From the NCBI RefSeq assembly GCF_021602345.1, contig NZ_BQID01000005.1:248001-312000 (forward strand): DNA of 64,000 nucleotides, written 5' to 3'. The notes beneath the pieces are model-generated. The model had not been told where the DNA came from, did no database searches, and saw nothing but the letters and a program-made list of their open reading frames with translations. How positions within the stretch are numbered: the first letter of the stretch is position 1; every line of letters begins with the position of its first letter. The DNA comes from Pseudomonas pharyngis (GTDB lineage: Bacteria; Pseudomonadota; Gammaproteobacteria; Pseudomonadales; Pseudomonadaceae). The translations under genes were made by a program, and so were the position numbers. This document shows, in pieces, positions 36,893 through 45,213 of the stretch.

Positions 36893-38197
36893 ATGCCTCT
36901 GACTCGCAAAGCCTACCGCGCCGCCATCCTGCACAGCATCGCCGACCCTGCCGAGGTCGGCATCGAAGCTTCCTACGAGTATTTCGAGGACGGCCTGCTG
37001 GTGGTCGATGACGGCAAGATCAGCGCCCTCGGCCACGCCAGTGAACTGCTGCCGACGCTGCCGGCGGACATCGAGATCACCCATCACAAGGATGCGCTGA
37101 TCACTCCGGGCTTCATCGACACCCACATCCACCTGCCGCAGACCGGCATGGTCGGCGCCTATGGCGAGCAACTGCTGGACTGGCTGAACACCTACACCTT
37201 CCCGTGCGAGAGCCAGTTCGCCGACAAGGCCCACGCCGATGAAGTGGCGGATATTTTCATCAAGGAACTGTTGCGCAACGGCACCACCACCGCGCTGGTG
37301 TTCGGCAGCGTGCACCCGCAATCGGTGAACTCGTTCTTCGAAGCCGCCGAGAAGCTGGACCTGCGGATGATCGCCGGCAAGGTGATGATGGACCGCAACG
37401 CACCGGACTACCTGACCGACACCCCGGAATCGAGCTACGTCGACAGCAAGGCGCTGATCGAGCGCTGGCACGGCAAGGGTCGTTTGCATTACGCCGTAAC
37501 CCCGCGCTTCGCCCCGACCAGCACCCCGGAACAACTGACCCTCGCCGGCCAGTTGCTCAGCGAATACCCGGATCTGTACATGCAGACCCACATCAGCGAA
37601 AACCTCAAGGAAGTCGAGTGGGTCAAGGAGCTGTTCCCGGAGCGCAAGGGCTATCTGGACGTCTACGACCACTATCAATTGCTCGGCGAGCGTTCGGTGT
37701 TCGCCCATGGCGTGCACCTGTGCGACGACGAATGCGCGCGCCTGGCGCAGACCGGTTCGGCGGTCGCGTTCTGCCCGACCTCGAACTTCTTCCTCGGCAG
37801 CGGCCTGTTCAACCTGCCGATGGCCGAGAAGCACAAGCTGAACGTCGGCCTCGGTACTGACGTCGGTGGTGGTACCAGTTTCTCGCTGCTGCAAACCCTG
37901 AACGAAGCCTACAAGGTGATGCAGCTGCAAGGTGCGCGCCTGAGCCCGTTCAAGTCGCTGTACCTCGCCACCCTCGGCGGAGCGCGGGCGCTGCGTCTGG
38001 AAGACAGGATCGGCAACCTGCAACCGGGCTCCGACGCCGACTTCCTGGTGCTGGACTACAACGCTACGCCGCTGCTGAGCTACCGCCTGAAGCAGGCCAA
38101 CAATATTGCCGAGACGCTGTTCGTACTGATGACCCTGGGCGATGACCGCACCGTGGCCCAGACCTATGCGGCGGGTGCGCTGGTACACCAGCGCTGA
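36893..38197 (+). CDS. guaD: Guanine deaminase
   Basis: Zinc amidohydrolase converting guanine to xanthine, which feeds XdhAB. The protein has 434 residues. Metal ligands are visible in PGFIDTHIHLPQ (HxH), THISEN, and the catalytic aspartate in GLGTDVGGGTSFS; the PQTGMVGAYGEQLLDWL segment is specific to guanine deaminases. The gene is 13 bases after xdhC, so xdhABC-guaD is one operon for purine breakdown, ending in a strong terminator. Confidence 0.96.
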   Translation: MPLTRKAYRAAILHSIADPAEVGIEASYEYFEDGLLVVDDGKISALGHASELLPTLPADIEITHHKDALITPGFIDTHIHLPQTGMVGAYGEQLLDWLNTYTFPCESQFADKAHADEVADIFIKELLRNGTTTALVFGSVHPQSVNSFFEAAEKLDLRMIAGKVMMDRNAPDYLTDTPESSYVDSKALIERWHGKGRLHYAVTPRFAPTSTPEQLTLAGQLLSEYPDLYMQTHISENLKEVEWVKELFPERKGYLDVYDHYQLLGERSVFAHGVHLCDDECARLAQTGSAVAFCPTSNFFLGSGLFNLPMAEKHKLNVGLGTDVGGGTSFSLLQTLNEAYKVMQLQGARLSPFKSLYLATLGGARALRLEDRIGNLQPGSDADFLVLDYNATPLLSYRLKQANNIAETLFVLMTLGDDRTVAQTYAAGALVHQR

Positions 38198-38212
38198 GTT
38201 TTCTCAAGGCAT

Positions 38213-38251
38213 AAAAAATCCCCCGGTGGTGTTCACCCCGGGGGATTTTTT
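38213..38251 (+). terminator. Rho-independent terminator after guaD
   Basis: AAAAAATCCCCCGG pairs with CCCCGGGGGATTTTTT across a short loop, starting about 16 bases after the guaD stop. It is symmetrical enough to work on both strands and lies between convergent genes. Confidence 0.92.
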
Positions 38252-38267
38252 GTTGCCTATCGGACAG

Positions 38268-38336
38268 CTATCGCGAGCAGGCTCGCTCCCACATTTGCAA
38301 TGCATTCCCCTGTGGGAGCGAGCCTGCTCGCGATAG
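38268..38336. repeat. REPIN after guaD
   Basis: Perfect 26-bp inverted arms (38268-38293 and 38311-38336, core GAGCAGGCTCGCTCCCAC) with a 17-base spacer, between the convergent guaD and gntR-type genes. Confidence 0.93.
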
Positions 38337-38354
38337 GCGAGACACGGTGTCAGC

Positions 38355-39119
38355 TCAGAGCTTGACCGCCGGCCGCCCCGGCTTCTTGGTCTGCAACAGA
38401 TGCGAGAACACTGCATGCAGATCGTCAGACGCGCTTTCCTCGTCGAGGTTGAGCTTGCTGTCGATGTGATCCATGTGATGCATCATCAGATCCACCGCCA
38501 GCTCGCCATTGCGCGCTTCGATGGCGTCGATCAACTGGGTGTGCTCGTCGTAGGAGCAGTGCGAGCGGTTGCCGCTTTCATACTGGGCAATGATCAGCGA
38601 CGTTTGCGAAACCAGGCTGCGCTGGAAGCTGATCAATGGCGCGTTCTTCGCCGCTTCCGCCAGTTTCAGGTGGAATTCGCCGGAGAGACGGATGCCGGCG
38701 CCGCGATCGCCGCGAGAGAAGCTGTCGCGTTCGTCGTTGACCATCTGGCGCAGTTCGGCGATCTGCTCGGCGGTGGCGTGCTGCACCGCCAGCTCGGTGA
38801 TCGCGCGCTCCACCAGACGTCGGGCGAGGAACACCTGACGCGCTTCTTCAACGCTCGGGCTGGCGACGACCGCGCCACGGTTCGGCCGCAGCAGCACCAC
38901 GCCTTCATGGGCCAGACGCGAGAGCGCGCGGCGAATGATGGTGCGGCTGACCCCGAAAATTTCCCCCAGCGCTTCTTCGCTCAACTTGGTGCCGGGCGCC
39001 AGGCGCTGTTCGAGGATGGCCTCGAAGATATGCGCATAGACAATATCGTCCTGGGTTCCGCTGCGGCCGGCTTTGCCTGCTCGCGGTTGTTTCTTGAGGG
39101 GTTGCAACTGTTCGTTCAT
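38355..39119 (-). CDS. GntR family transcriptional regulator (FCD domain)
   Basis: Protein of 254 residues from the ATG at 39119; a longer frame upstream to 39329 is not supported. The N-terminal winged helix (TQDDIVYAHIFEAILEQRLA, GVSRTIIRRALSRLAHEG) is followed by an FCD effector domain with FHLKLAEAAKN. It is divergent from the BenE-type transporter and convergent with guaD. By P. aeruginosa gene order it probably controls the purine genes or the neighbouring transporter; effector unknown. Confidence 0.92.
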   Translation of the reverse strand: MNEQLQPLKKQPRAGKAGRSGTQDDIVYAHIFEAILEQRLAPGTKLSEEALGEIFGVSRTIIRRALSRLAHEGVVLLRPNRGAVVASPSVEEARQVFLARRLVERAITELAVQHATAEQIAELRQMVNDERDSFSRGDRGAGIRLSGEFHLKLAEAAKNAPLISFQRSLVSQTSLIIAQYESGNRSHCSYDEHTQLIDAIEARNGELAVDLMMHHMDHIDSKLNLDEESASDDLHAVFSHLLQTKKPGRPAVKL

Positions 39120-39212
39120 GGGCACTCGAGTCGGGAAGAACGGCGGCGAATTGACCGTGACTGTAATACGGCACAGTGGGTCGCTGGCAAGTATCGCGTA
39201 AAAAACAGCGCG

Positions 39213-39224
39213 ATTGTACACAAT
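39213..39224. promoter_or_regulatory. Candidate GntR operator between the regulator and the transporter
   Basis: ATTGTACACAAT has ATTGT/ACAAT arms around AC and resembles the TNGT...ACNA pattern of FadR-subfamily GntR operators. It lies 94 bases before the GntR start and 120 before the transporter start. Confidence 0.45.
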
Positions 39225-39343
39225 GGAAGGTGGCAACACGACTGTACGGCTGTTTGCGACTTCGGCTGTATTGCAACGCTCCGTTACGTTTGAGTTTAGG
39301 CTTAAACCCGAAATCCGTGGCTTGAACAAGGAACGCCGCTGTC

Positions 39344-40534
39344 ATGAACGAAATTACCCACACCCGACTGCGCCCGCTGGCGGACACATCGCCCTCCGCC
39401 ATCGTCGCCGGGTTCATCGCGATGATGACCGGCTACACCAGTTCGCTGGTGCTGATGTTCCAGGCCGGGCAGGCGGCGGGCCTGACCAGCGGGCAGATTT
39501 CCTCGTGGATCTGGGCGATCTCCATCGGCATGGCGGTGTGTTCGATCGGCCTGTCGTTGCGCTATCGCACGCCGATCACGATTGCCTGGTCAACGCCCGG
39601 CGCGGCGCTGTTGATCACCAGCCTCGGCGGCGTCACCTACGGCGAAGCCATCGGCGCCTACATCACCTGCGCGGTACTGGTGACGATCTGCGGCCTGACC
39701 GGCAGCTTCGAACGGCTGGTGAAAAAGATCCCAGCCTCCCTCGCCGCCGCGCTGCTGGCGGGAATTCTGTTCAAGATCGGCAGTGAAATCTTCGTCGCCG
39801 CACAGCACCGCACCGGCCTGGTGCTGGGGATGTTCTTCACGTATCTCATCGTCAAACGCCTGTCGCCGCGTTATGCGGTGCTCGCCGCGCTGCTGATCGG
39901 CACCGCGCTGTCGGGCTTCATGGGGTTACTGGACTTCAGCGGCTTTCATATGGAAGTGGCGACACCGGTCTGGACCACGCCGCACTTTTCCCTCGCGGCG
40001 ACCATCAGCATCGGCATTCCGCTGTTTGTCGTAGCGATGACCTCGCAAAACATGCCCGGCATCGCCGTGCTGCGGGCCGATGGTTACAACGTCCCGGCCT
40101 CGCCGCTGATCACCGCCACCGGCATCGCGTCGTTGCTGCTGGCGCCGTTTGGTTCCCACGGCATCAATCTGGCGGCCATCAGCGCGGCGATCTGCACCGG
40201 GCCGCATGCCCATGAAGATCGCAACAAACGCTACACCGCTGCGGTGTGGTGCGGGATTTTCTACGGGATTGCCGGAGTGTTCGGCGCCACGCTGGCAGCG
40301 CTGTTTGCCGCGCTGCCGAAGGAACTGGTGCTGTCGATTGCCGCACTGGCGCTGTTCGGTTCGATCATCAACGGCTTGAGCATCGCCATGACCGAGGTGA
40401 AGGAACGGGAAGCCGCGCTGATCACCTTCATGGTCACGGCGTCGGGGCTGACGCTGTTTTCCATCGGTTCGGCGTTCTGGGGGATTGTCGCGGGGGTGTT
40501 GACCTTGCTGATCCTCAACTGGCGCAAGGCCTGA
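39344..40534 (+). CDS. BenE-family benzoate/H+ symporter-like transporter
   Basis: Inner membrane transporter of 396 residues with about 12 hydrophobic helices. It shows the family features GFIAMMTGYTSSLVLMFQA near the N-terminus, TIAWSTPGAALL, and MTSQNMPGIAVLRADGY. AAGGA lies upstream of the ATG. BenE proteins are named for benzoate uptake, but no benzoate genes are present; in P. aeruginosa a nucleobase transporter occupies this place beside guaD. Transport of a purine-related compound is thus a fair alternative. Confidence 0.85.
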   Translation: MNEITHTRLRPLADTSPSAIVAGFIAMMTGYTSSLVLMFQAGQAAGLTSGQISSWIWAISIGMAVCSIGLSLRYRTPITIAWSTPGAALLITSLGGVTYGEAIGAYITCAVLVTICGLTGSFERLVKKIPASLAAALLAGILFKIGSEIFVAAQHRTGLVLGMFFTYLIVKRLSPRYAVLAALLIGTALSGFMGLLDFSGFHMEVATPVWTTPHFSLAATISIGIPLFVVAMTSQNMPGIAVLRADGYNVPASPLITATGIASLLLAPFGSHGINLAAISAAICTGPHAHEDRNKRYTAAVWCGIFYGIAGVFGATLAALFAALPKELVLSIAALALFGSIINGLSIAMTEVKEREAALITFMVTASGLTLFSIGSAFWGIVAGVLTLLILNWRKA

Positions 40535-40550
40535 GTAAAAAGCAGGCATA

Positions 40551-40583
40551 AAAAAACGGCGACCCTCAGGTCGCCGTTTTTTT
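40551..40583. terminator. Bidirectional terminator between the transporter and yggL
   Basis: AAAAAACGGCGACC (40551-40564) pairs with GGTCGCCGTTTTTT (40569-40582) with a CTCA loop. It lies between convergent genes and has A and T runs on the two sides, so it can serve both. Confidence 0.92.
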
Positions 40584-40588
40584 CAGTA

Positions 40589-40933
40589 TCACTTGGCCGC
40601 GTTGATCGGCTTTTCCGGATACCAGACGTCCAGCAGCGGGCTGATTTCAGTGCTGGTCAGCTCGGAGCGGGTTTTCAGCCAAGCTTCAACAGCAGCGCGC
40701 TGCTCTTCGGTGACCGAACCACGCTTCTGCAGGCAAACCAGACCGAAGTCGTCGCCGCCGACATAGCCCAGACCGTTGGCTTCCATGGCTTCTTTGATGA
40801 ATGCTTCGAGGAAAGCGTCAATGGCTTCTTCGGACAGGTCTTCTTTGAAGCCCAGGTTCAGTTCGAAACCCAGCTCTTGAAATTCATCAACGCACAGTTT
40901 TTTGCGCAGACGCTGGGAACGGTTAGTCGCCAT
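40589..40933 (-). CDS. yggL: YggL family protein (DUF469), 50S-subunit-associated
   Basis: Small protein of 114 residues from the ATG at 40933 (AGAGGA upstream); the longer frame to 41125 is not conserved. The sequence MATNRSQRLRKKLCVDEFQE and the WLKTRSELTSTEISPLLDVWY end are typical of YggL. Family members have been reported to associate with the large ribosomal subunit; exact role uncertain. It runs divergently from dacB. Confidence 0.9.
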   Translation of the reverse strand: MATNRSQRLRKKLCVDEFQELGFELNLGFKEDLSEEAIDAFLEAFIKEAMEANGLGYVGGDDFGLVCLQKRGSVTEEQRAAVEAWLKTRSELTSTEISPLLDVWYPEKPINAAK

Positions 40934-41167
40934 TGGAACAATCCTCTTAAGTAATAACGGCCGGCACTTTACCAGTTTAAGCCGGCGATTGCCCGACTCT
41001 CTGGGACGTGCGTGCGAACGCCTGTAAAAAAATAACGAATTGGCGCCCTTGCGAAAGGCACAAGCTGTAACAGCTTGGGGCATAATGCCGACACTTTCAT
41101 GACCACTGAGGGCCTTTTCATCCATGTCCTCGTCTTTTTTCCCCTCGGCTGTAGGGTTTTATTTCAT

Positions 41168-42628
41168 ATGATCAAATCGTTGCGTCCTCTGCTCCTGGCC
41201 GGTCTTCTTCTGCCGCTGGCCTTGCCCGTCTCCGCTGCCACCATCAACACCGCCCTGACCCCCAACGTCGAAAAAGCCCTCAAGGCCAGCAAGCTGCAGC
41301 CCACCGCCCTGTCGCTGGTGATGGTGCCGCTGGACGGTCCGGGCACGCCGACCGTGTACAACGCCGACGTGTCGGTCAACCCGGCTTCGACCATGAAGCT
41401 GGTCACCACTTACGCGGCACTGGAAATGCTCGGCCCCAACCATCAGTGGAAAACCGAGTTTTACACCGACGGCGACCTGAACGGCGGGATCCTCAACGGC
41501 AACCTCTACCTCAAGGGTGGTGGCGATCCGAAGCTGAACATGGAAAAACTCTGGCTGCTGATGCGCGACCTGCGTGCCAACGGCGTGACCCAGGTCACCG
41601 GTGATCTGGTGCTCGATCGCAGCTTCTTCGTGCAGCCGCAACTGCCGGAATTCAACGATGACGGCAACGACGAGAACAAGCCGTTCCTGGTCAAGCCGGA
41701 TTCGCTGCTGGTCAACCTCAAGGCCCTGCGTTTCGTGGCTCGCAATGACAACGGCCGGGTATTGATCTCGGTCGAGCCGCCGATTGCCAGCATCAACATC
41801 GAAAACACCGTCAAAGCGCTCAACTCCAAACAATGCACCGGCGGCGTGCGCTACAACCCGGTGCCGCAGGCCGATGGCAGCGTGACCGTGACCGTGGCCG
41901 GCCAGTTGGGCGAAGGCTGCAGCTCGCAGACTTATCTGTCGCTGCTCGACCACGCGACCTACACCGCTGGCGCCGTGCGGGCGATCTGGAAGGAACTGGG
42001 CGGCAGCATCCAGGGCAAGGATCGTCTGGCCCCGACCCCGAGCAGCGCCAAAGTACTGGCCCGTGCGTTCTCGCCGGATCTGGCGGAAATCATCCGCGAC
42101 ATCAACAAATACAGTAACAACACCATGGCTCAGCAACTGTTCCTGAGCCTGGGCCAGAAATTCCGCAACGACGCCGACGGCGATGACGCCAAAGCCGCGC
42201 AACGTGTGGTGCGGCAGTGGTTGGCGAAGAAAGGCATCACCGCGCCGCATCTGGTGATGGAAAACGGTTCAGGTCTGTCGCGCTCCGAGCGGGTCAGCGC
42301 CCGGGAAATGGCCAACATGCTGCAAGCGGCCTGGCACAGCCCTTACGCCGCCGAGTACATCAGCTCGCTGCCGATTGCCGGCACCGACGGCACCATGCGC
42401 AAACGCCTGAAGACCACCGCGATGCGCGGCGAAGCCCACGTCAAGACCGGCACCCTGAACACCGTACGGGCAATCGCCGGCTTCAGCCGCGACGTCAACG
42501 GCAACACTTGGGCGGTGGTGGCGATCCTCAACGACAAGGCCCCGTTCGGCGCGTCGTCGGTGCTGGATCAGGTGCTGCTGGATCTCTATAAACAGCCGCG
42601 GACGCCGCAGACTGCTTCGGTTCTGTAA
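41168..42628 (+). CDS. dacB: D-alanyl-D-alanine carboxypeptidase/endopeptidase (PBP4, DacB)
   Basis: Periplasmic class C penicillin-binding protein that trims and hydrolyses peptidoglycan cross-links. The protein has 486 residues with a signal peptide (about residues 1-23, ending VSAA). Active-site motifs are S74-T-M-K77 (SxxK), YSNN (SxN) and VKTGTLN (KTG). The large insert between the first two motifs is typical of the S13 family. Start at 41168 gives a clean signal peptide. A 15-codon upstream frame at 41124-41171 overlaps its start (ATATGA), which may couple translation. Confidence 0.95.
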   Translation: MIKSLRPLLLAGLLLPLALPVSAATINTALTPNVEKALKASKLQPTALSLVMVPLDGPGTPTVYNADVSVNPASTMKLVTTYAALEMLGPNHQWKTEFYTDGDLNGGILNGNLYLKGGGDPKLNMEKLWLLMRDLRANGVTQVTGDLVLDRSFFVQPQLPEFNDDGNDENKPFLVKPDSLLVNLKALRFVARNDNGRVLISVEPPIASINIENTVKALNSKQCTGGVRYNPVPQADGSVTVTVAGQLGEGCSSQTYLSLLDHATYTAGAVRAIWKELGGSIQGKDRLAPTPSSAKVLARAFSPDLAEIIRDINKYSNNTMAQQLFLSLGQKFRNDADGDDAKAAQRVVRQWLAKKGITAPHLVMENGSGLSRSERVSAREMANMLQAAWHSPYAAEYISSLPIAGTDGTMRKRLKTTAMRGEAHVKTGTLNTVRAIAGFSRDVNGNTWAVVAILNDKAPFGASSVLDQVLLDLYKQPRTPQTASVL

Positions 42629-42644
42629 GCACGCCACAAAACAC

Positions 42645-42672
42645 TGTGGGAGCCAGCAGGCTGGCTCCCACA
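42645..42672. repeat. REP-like single hairpin between dacB and the GGDEF gene
   Basis: Perfect 13-bp arms (TGTGGGAGCCAGC and GCTGGCTCCCACA) around AG. The outer part matches the TGTGGGAGC end of the REPs, so it is a compact REP variant; it has no T run but may halt both converging transcripts. Confidence 0.7.
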
Positions 42673-42682
42673 CGTTTAGTGC

Positions 42683-45067
42683 CTAGTTCATCTGCCGCTC
42701 AACCCGATCCCGTCCGCCCTGCTTCGCCGCATACACCCCGGAATCCGCCCGCAGCAACAGCGCATCCGCGCCCTCCCCCGGTCGCCAGCTGGCAATCCCG
42801 AAACTGGCCGTCACCACCCCCACCACGTCGATCGGCGCACTGCGCAGGCTGTGCCATAACTCCTCGGCCAGCATGTGGGCGTGATCGCCGTCGATGTCCG
42901 GGCACAGCACCATGAACTCTTCGCCGCCCAACCGGCAGAACACGTCGGTACGCCGCAGACGATGACCGATGCGCTCGCAAACCGCCTGCAACACGCGGTC
43001 GCCCACCGCGTGACCGTACTGATCGTTGATCCGTTTGAAGTGGTCGATGTCGAGCATGATCACCGACAACTCGCCACCGCCACGCTCGACCCGCGCCATC
43101 TCGGTGGTCAGGCGTTCCTGGAAATAGCGCCGGTTGTGAATGCCGGTCAGGGAATCGGTCACCGACAGCGCGCGCAATTCTTCTTCCACCCGTTTCAGGT
43201 CGGAAATATCCGAAATATAACCGTGCCACAGCACGCCGCCACCCGGCAGTTCCTCCGGCGTCGCCTCGCCGCGAACCCAGCGCAGGCCGCGCCCGGGTAA
43301 TTGCACGCGGTATTCCTCGCGCCACGGGCTGAGATTGTCCGCCGAAGCGCGGATCGACTTGCGCACGCGGCTGACGTCCTGCGGGTGGATACGGGTGAAG
43401 ATCGCTTCGGCGTTGAGCAGCAGCACATCCGGCTCCAGCTCGTAGATCTCGCGGATGCCGTCGCTGGCGTAGATCACGCTGAAGCGCCCGTCGAACTCCA
43501 TTTTGAATTGATAGATCCCGCCGGGCACGTGGGCGCTGAGCTTCTTCAACAGCACGTCCCGTGCGGCCAGCGCTTCGTGCACGCGCTTGCGCTCGGTGAT
43601 GTCGATGCAGATCGCCAGGTGCCCGACCCACAGCCCCTGCTCGTCCAGCACCGGTGTGGCCAGCATGTTCACTGGAATGTGGCTGCCGTCCTTGCGCACC
43701 AGCGTCCACTCGCGCGCCTCGTGCCCGCCGACTTCGCCACCCTCCACCAGCATCGCCTGGCAGGTCGGAATGGTTTTGCCATAGCGGGCGCTGAGCTCCG
43801 CCGCGCGAGCCACCAGCTCCCGGGGAAAGTGCAGGTTTTCCAGGGTCATGTGGCCGACCACTTCGCTGCTGAGATAACCGAGCATCTGCTCGGCACCGGG
43901 GTTGAACGTGTTGATCACCCCGCGCAGATCGGTGGCGATGATTGCCACTTGGGTCGCCGCGTTGAGTACCCCGCGCAACTGGCCGTGGGTGCCGCGCAGT
44001 TCCTGTTCGCGTTCATGCAATTCCTGAGTGCGCAACTCGACCATGCGCAACGCGCGCTGGCGCTGACTCACCAGCACATAAAGCAGCGCGCTCAACAGCA
44101 GGCTGAGCAATCCGCCCAGCACCACCACGCTGCCCACCGCCGAATGGTTGGCCTGCATGAACGCTTCGCTGGGCAGAATATCCACCTGATAGTCGTGATC
44201 GGCCATGCGCACCAACCGCGTAGCCGACAGATCGCTCGGCACCGGTTCATTGGTCGACTCGAACAACACTTCATGCTGATCGTTGGTGGACAGATCGAGG
44301 ATGCGCACCGACAGATAGTCATGAAGTGCATCCGGCAAGCCGTCTGCCAGCAGCTGACGCATGCTGATGACAGCCATCACATAGCCATATGATCTGGACT
44401 CCCCTTTGCGCAGCAGCGGTGCCACCAACAAGACGCCGCGTGCGTAAGCCGGCTCGATACCGACCAGATGCATCGGCTGCGACACCGCCAGACCGCGTAG
44501 CTGGTCGGCACGTTCAAGGGTCGAGCGGCGCAATGGCTGGGCCAGCAAGTCGTAACCCAGCGGCGCGCCAAGCCGGCTCTGGGTCTGGCTGTACAACACC
44601 ACTACGTATTCATCGCGGGCCGAGGCCAGTTGCAGTTCGCCACGCGCATTGAGTTCGCGCACGCTGAAGGTGCTCAGGCCTTCATCTCGCGTCCTCTGTT
44701 CGAAAGCTGCACGCTCGGCACCCCTCACCCGCAGGGCAAACGAGTAGGCCTGGGTACGCAGTAATAAAGGGCGGGTGTAGCCGTCGAATTCGGCGCGGGA
44801 CACCGATTCGGAGTTGGCGAAGAACCGGCGCAGCCCGTCGAGGCGTTGCTCCTGATCCTGAAAACGTTCTTCGATGCGGCTGTAGCGCTCGTTGGCCAGT
44901 AGCTGAAAGCGTTGGCGCAACTGGCTATGAAACTGATTGAGGGTGCCCCAGGCGAGCAGCCCCGTGAGAATCCCGCCGGCGAGCAATACCAGCACCGCGA
45001 CCAGCCAGGCCGAGACTTCTTCGCTGATAAAACCCAATATCTTCGGGCGCACGGGGTGCAACGACAT
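42683..45067 (-). CDS. Membrane diguanylate cyclase with CHASE, PAS and GGDEF domains
   Basis: Predicted sensor that makes cyclic di-GMP. The protein has 794 residues from the ATG at 45067 (a GTG three codons upstream is possible). A membrane helix near residues 20-45 precedes a periplasmic CHASE domain (about 60-290), a second helix near 305-325, a coiled segment, two PAS domains (about 345-600), and a C-terminal GGDEF domain. The active-site motif is GGEEF with an RRTD inhibitory site five residues before it, so product inhibition is expected. No EAL domain is present. The signal is unknown; it is a single gene flanked by convergent dacB and by rlmKL on the same strand. Confidence 0.92.
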   Translation of the reverse strand: MSLHPVRPKILGFISEEVSAWLVAVLVLLAGGILTGLLAWGTLNQFHSQLRQRFQLLANERYSRIEERFQDQEQRLDGLRRFFANSESVSRAEFDGYTRPLLLRTQAYSFALRVRGAERAAFEQRTRDEGLSTFSVRELNARGELQLASARDEYVVVLYSQTQSRLGAPLGYDLLAQPLRRSTLERADQLRGLAVSQPMHLVGIEPAYARGVLLVAPLLRKGESRSYGYVMAVISMRQLLADGLPDALHDYLSVRILDLSTNDQHEVLFESTNEPVPSDLSATRLVRMADHDYQVDILPSEAFMQANHSAVGSVVVLGGLLSLLLSALLYVLVSQRQRALRMVELRTQELHEREQELRGTHGQLRGVLNAATQVAIIATDLRGVINTFNPGAEQMLGYLSSEVVGHMTLENLHFPRELVARAAELSARYGKTIPTCQAMLVEGGEVGGHEAREWTLVRKDGSHIPVNMLATPVLDEQGLWVGHLAICIDITERKRVHEALAARDVLLKKLSAHVPGGIYQFKMEFDGRFSVIYASDGIREIYELEPDVLLLNAEAIFTRIHPQDVSRVRKSIRASADNLSPWREEYRVQLPGRGLRWVRGEATPEELPGGGVLWHGYISDISDLKRVEEELRALSVTDSLTGIHNRRYFQERLTTEMARVERGGGELSVIMLDIDHFKRINDQYGHAVGDRVLQAVCERIGHRLRRTDVFCRLGGEEFMVLCPDIDGDHAHMLAEELWHSLRSAPIDVVGVVTASFGIASWRPGEGADALLLRADSGVYAAKQGGRDRVERQMN

Positions 45068-45213
45068 AAAAGCCACTCACTACGTCAGCATCTGCGGGAA
45101 AAACCCCATCGGCCGTGTGTGAGTTATAGCTATTAGCCACTAATTTGGCTAGTTCTGAACGGATCCAAGAGCCTTTAAAAATCAAGGCTCTGTGGATCCA
45201 ATGTTGCAGAGTG

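Noticed and set aside
42645-42672. Intrinsic terminator after dacB
   Set aside because: The hairpin is perfect but has no T run and matches the REP end sequence, so it is listed as a REP-like repeat.
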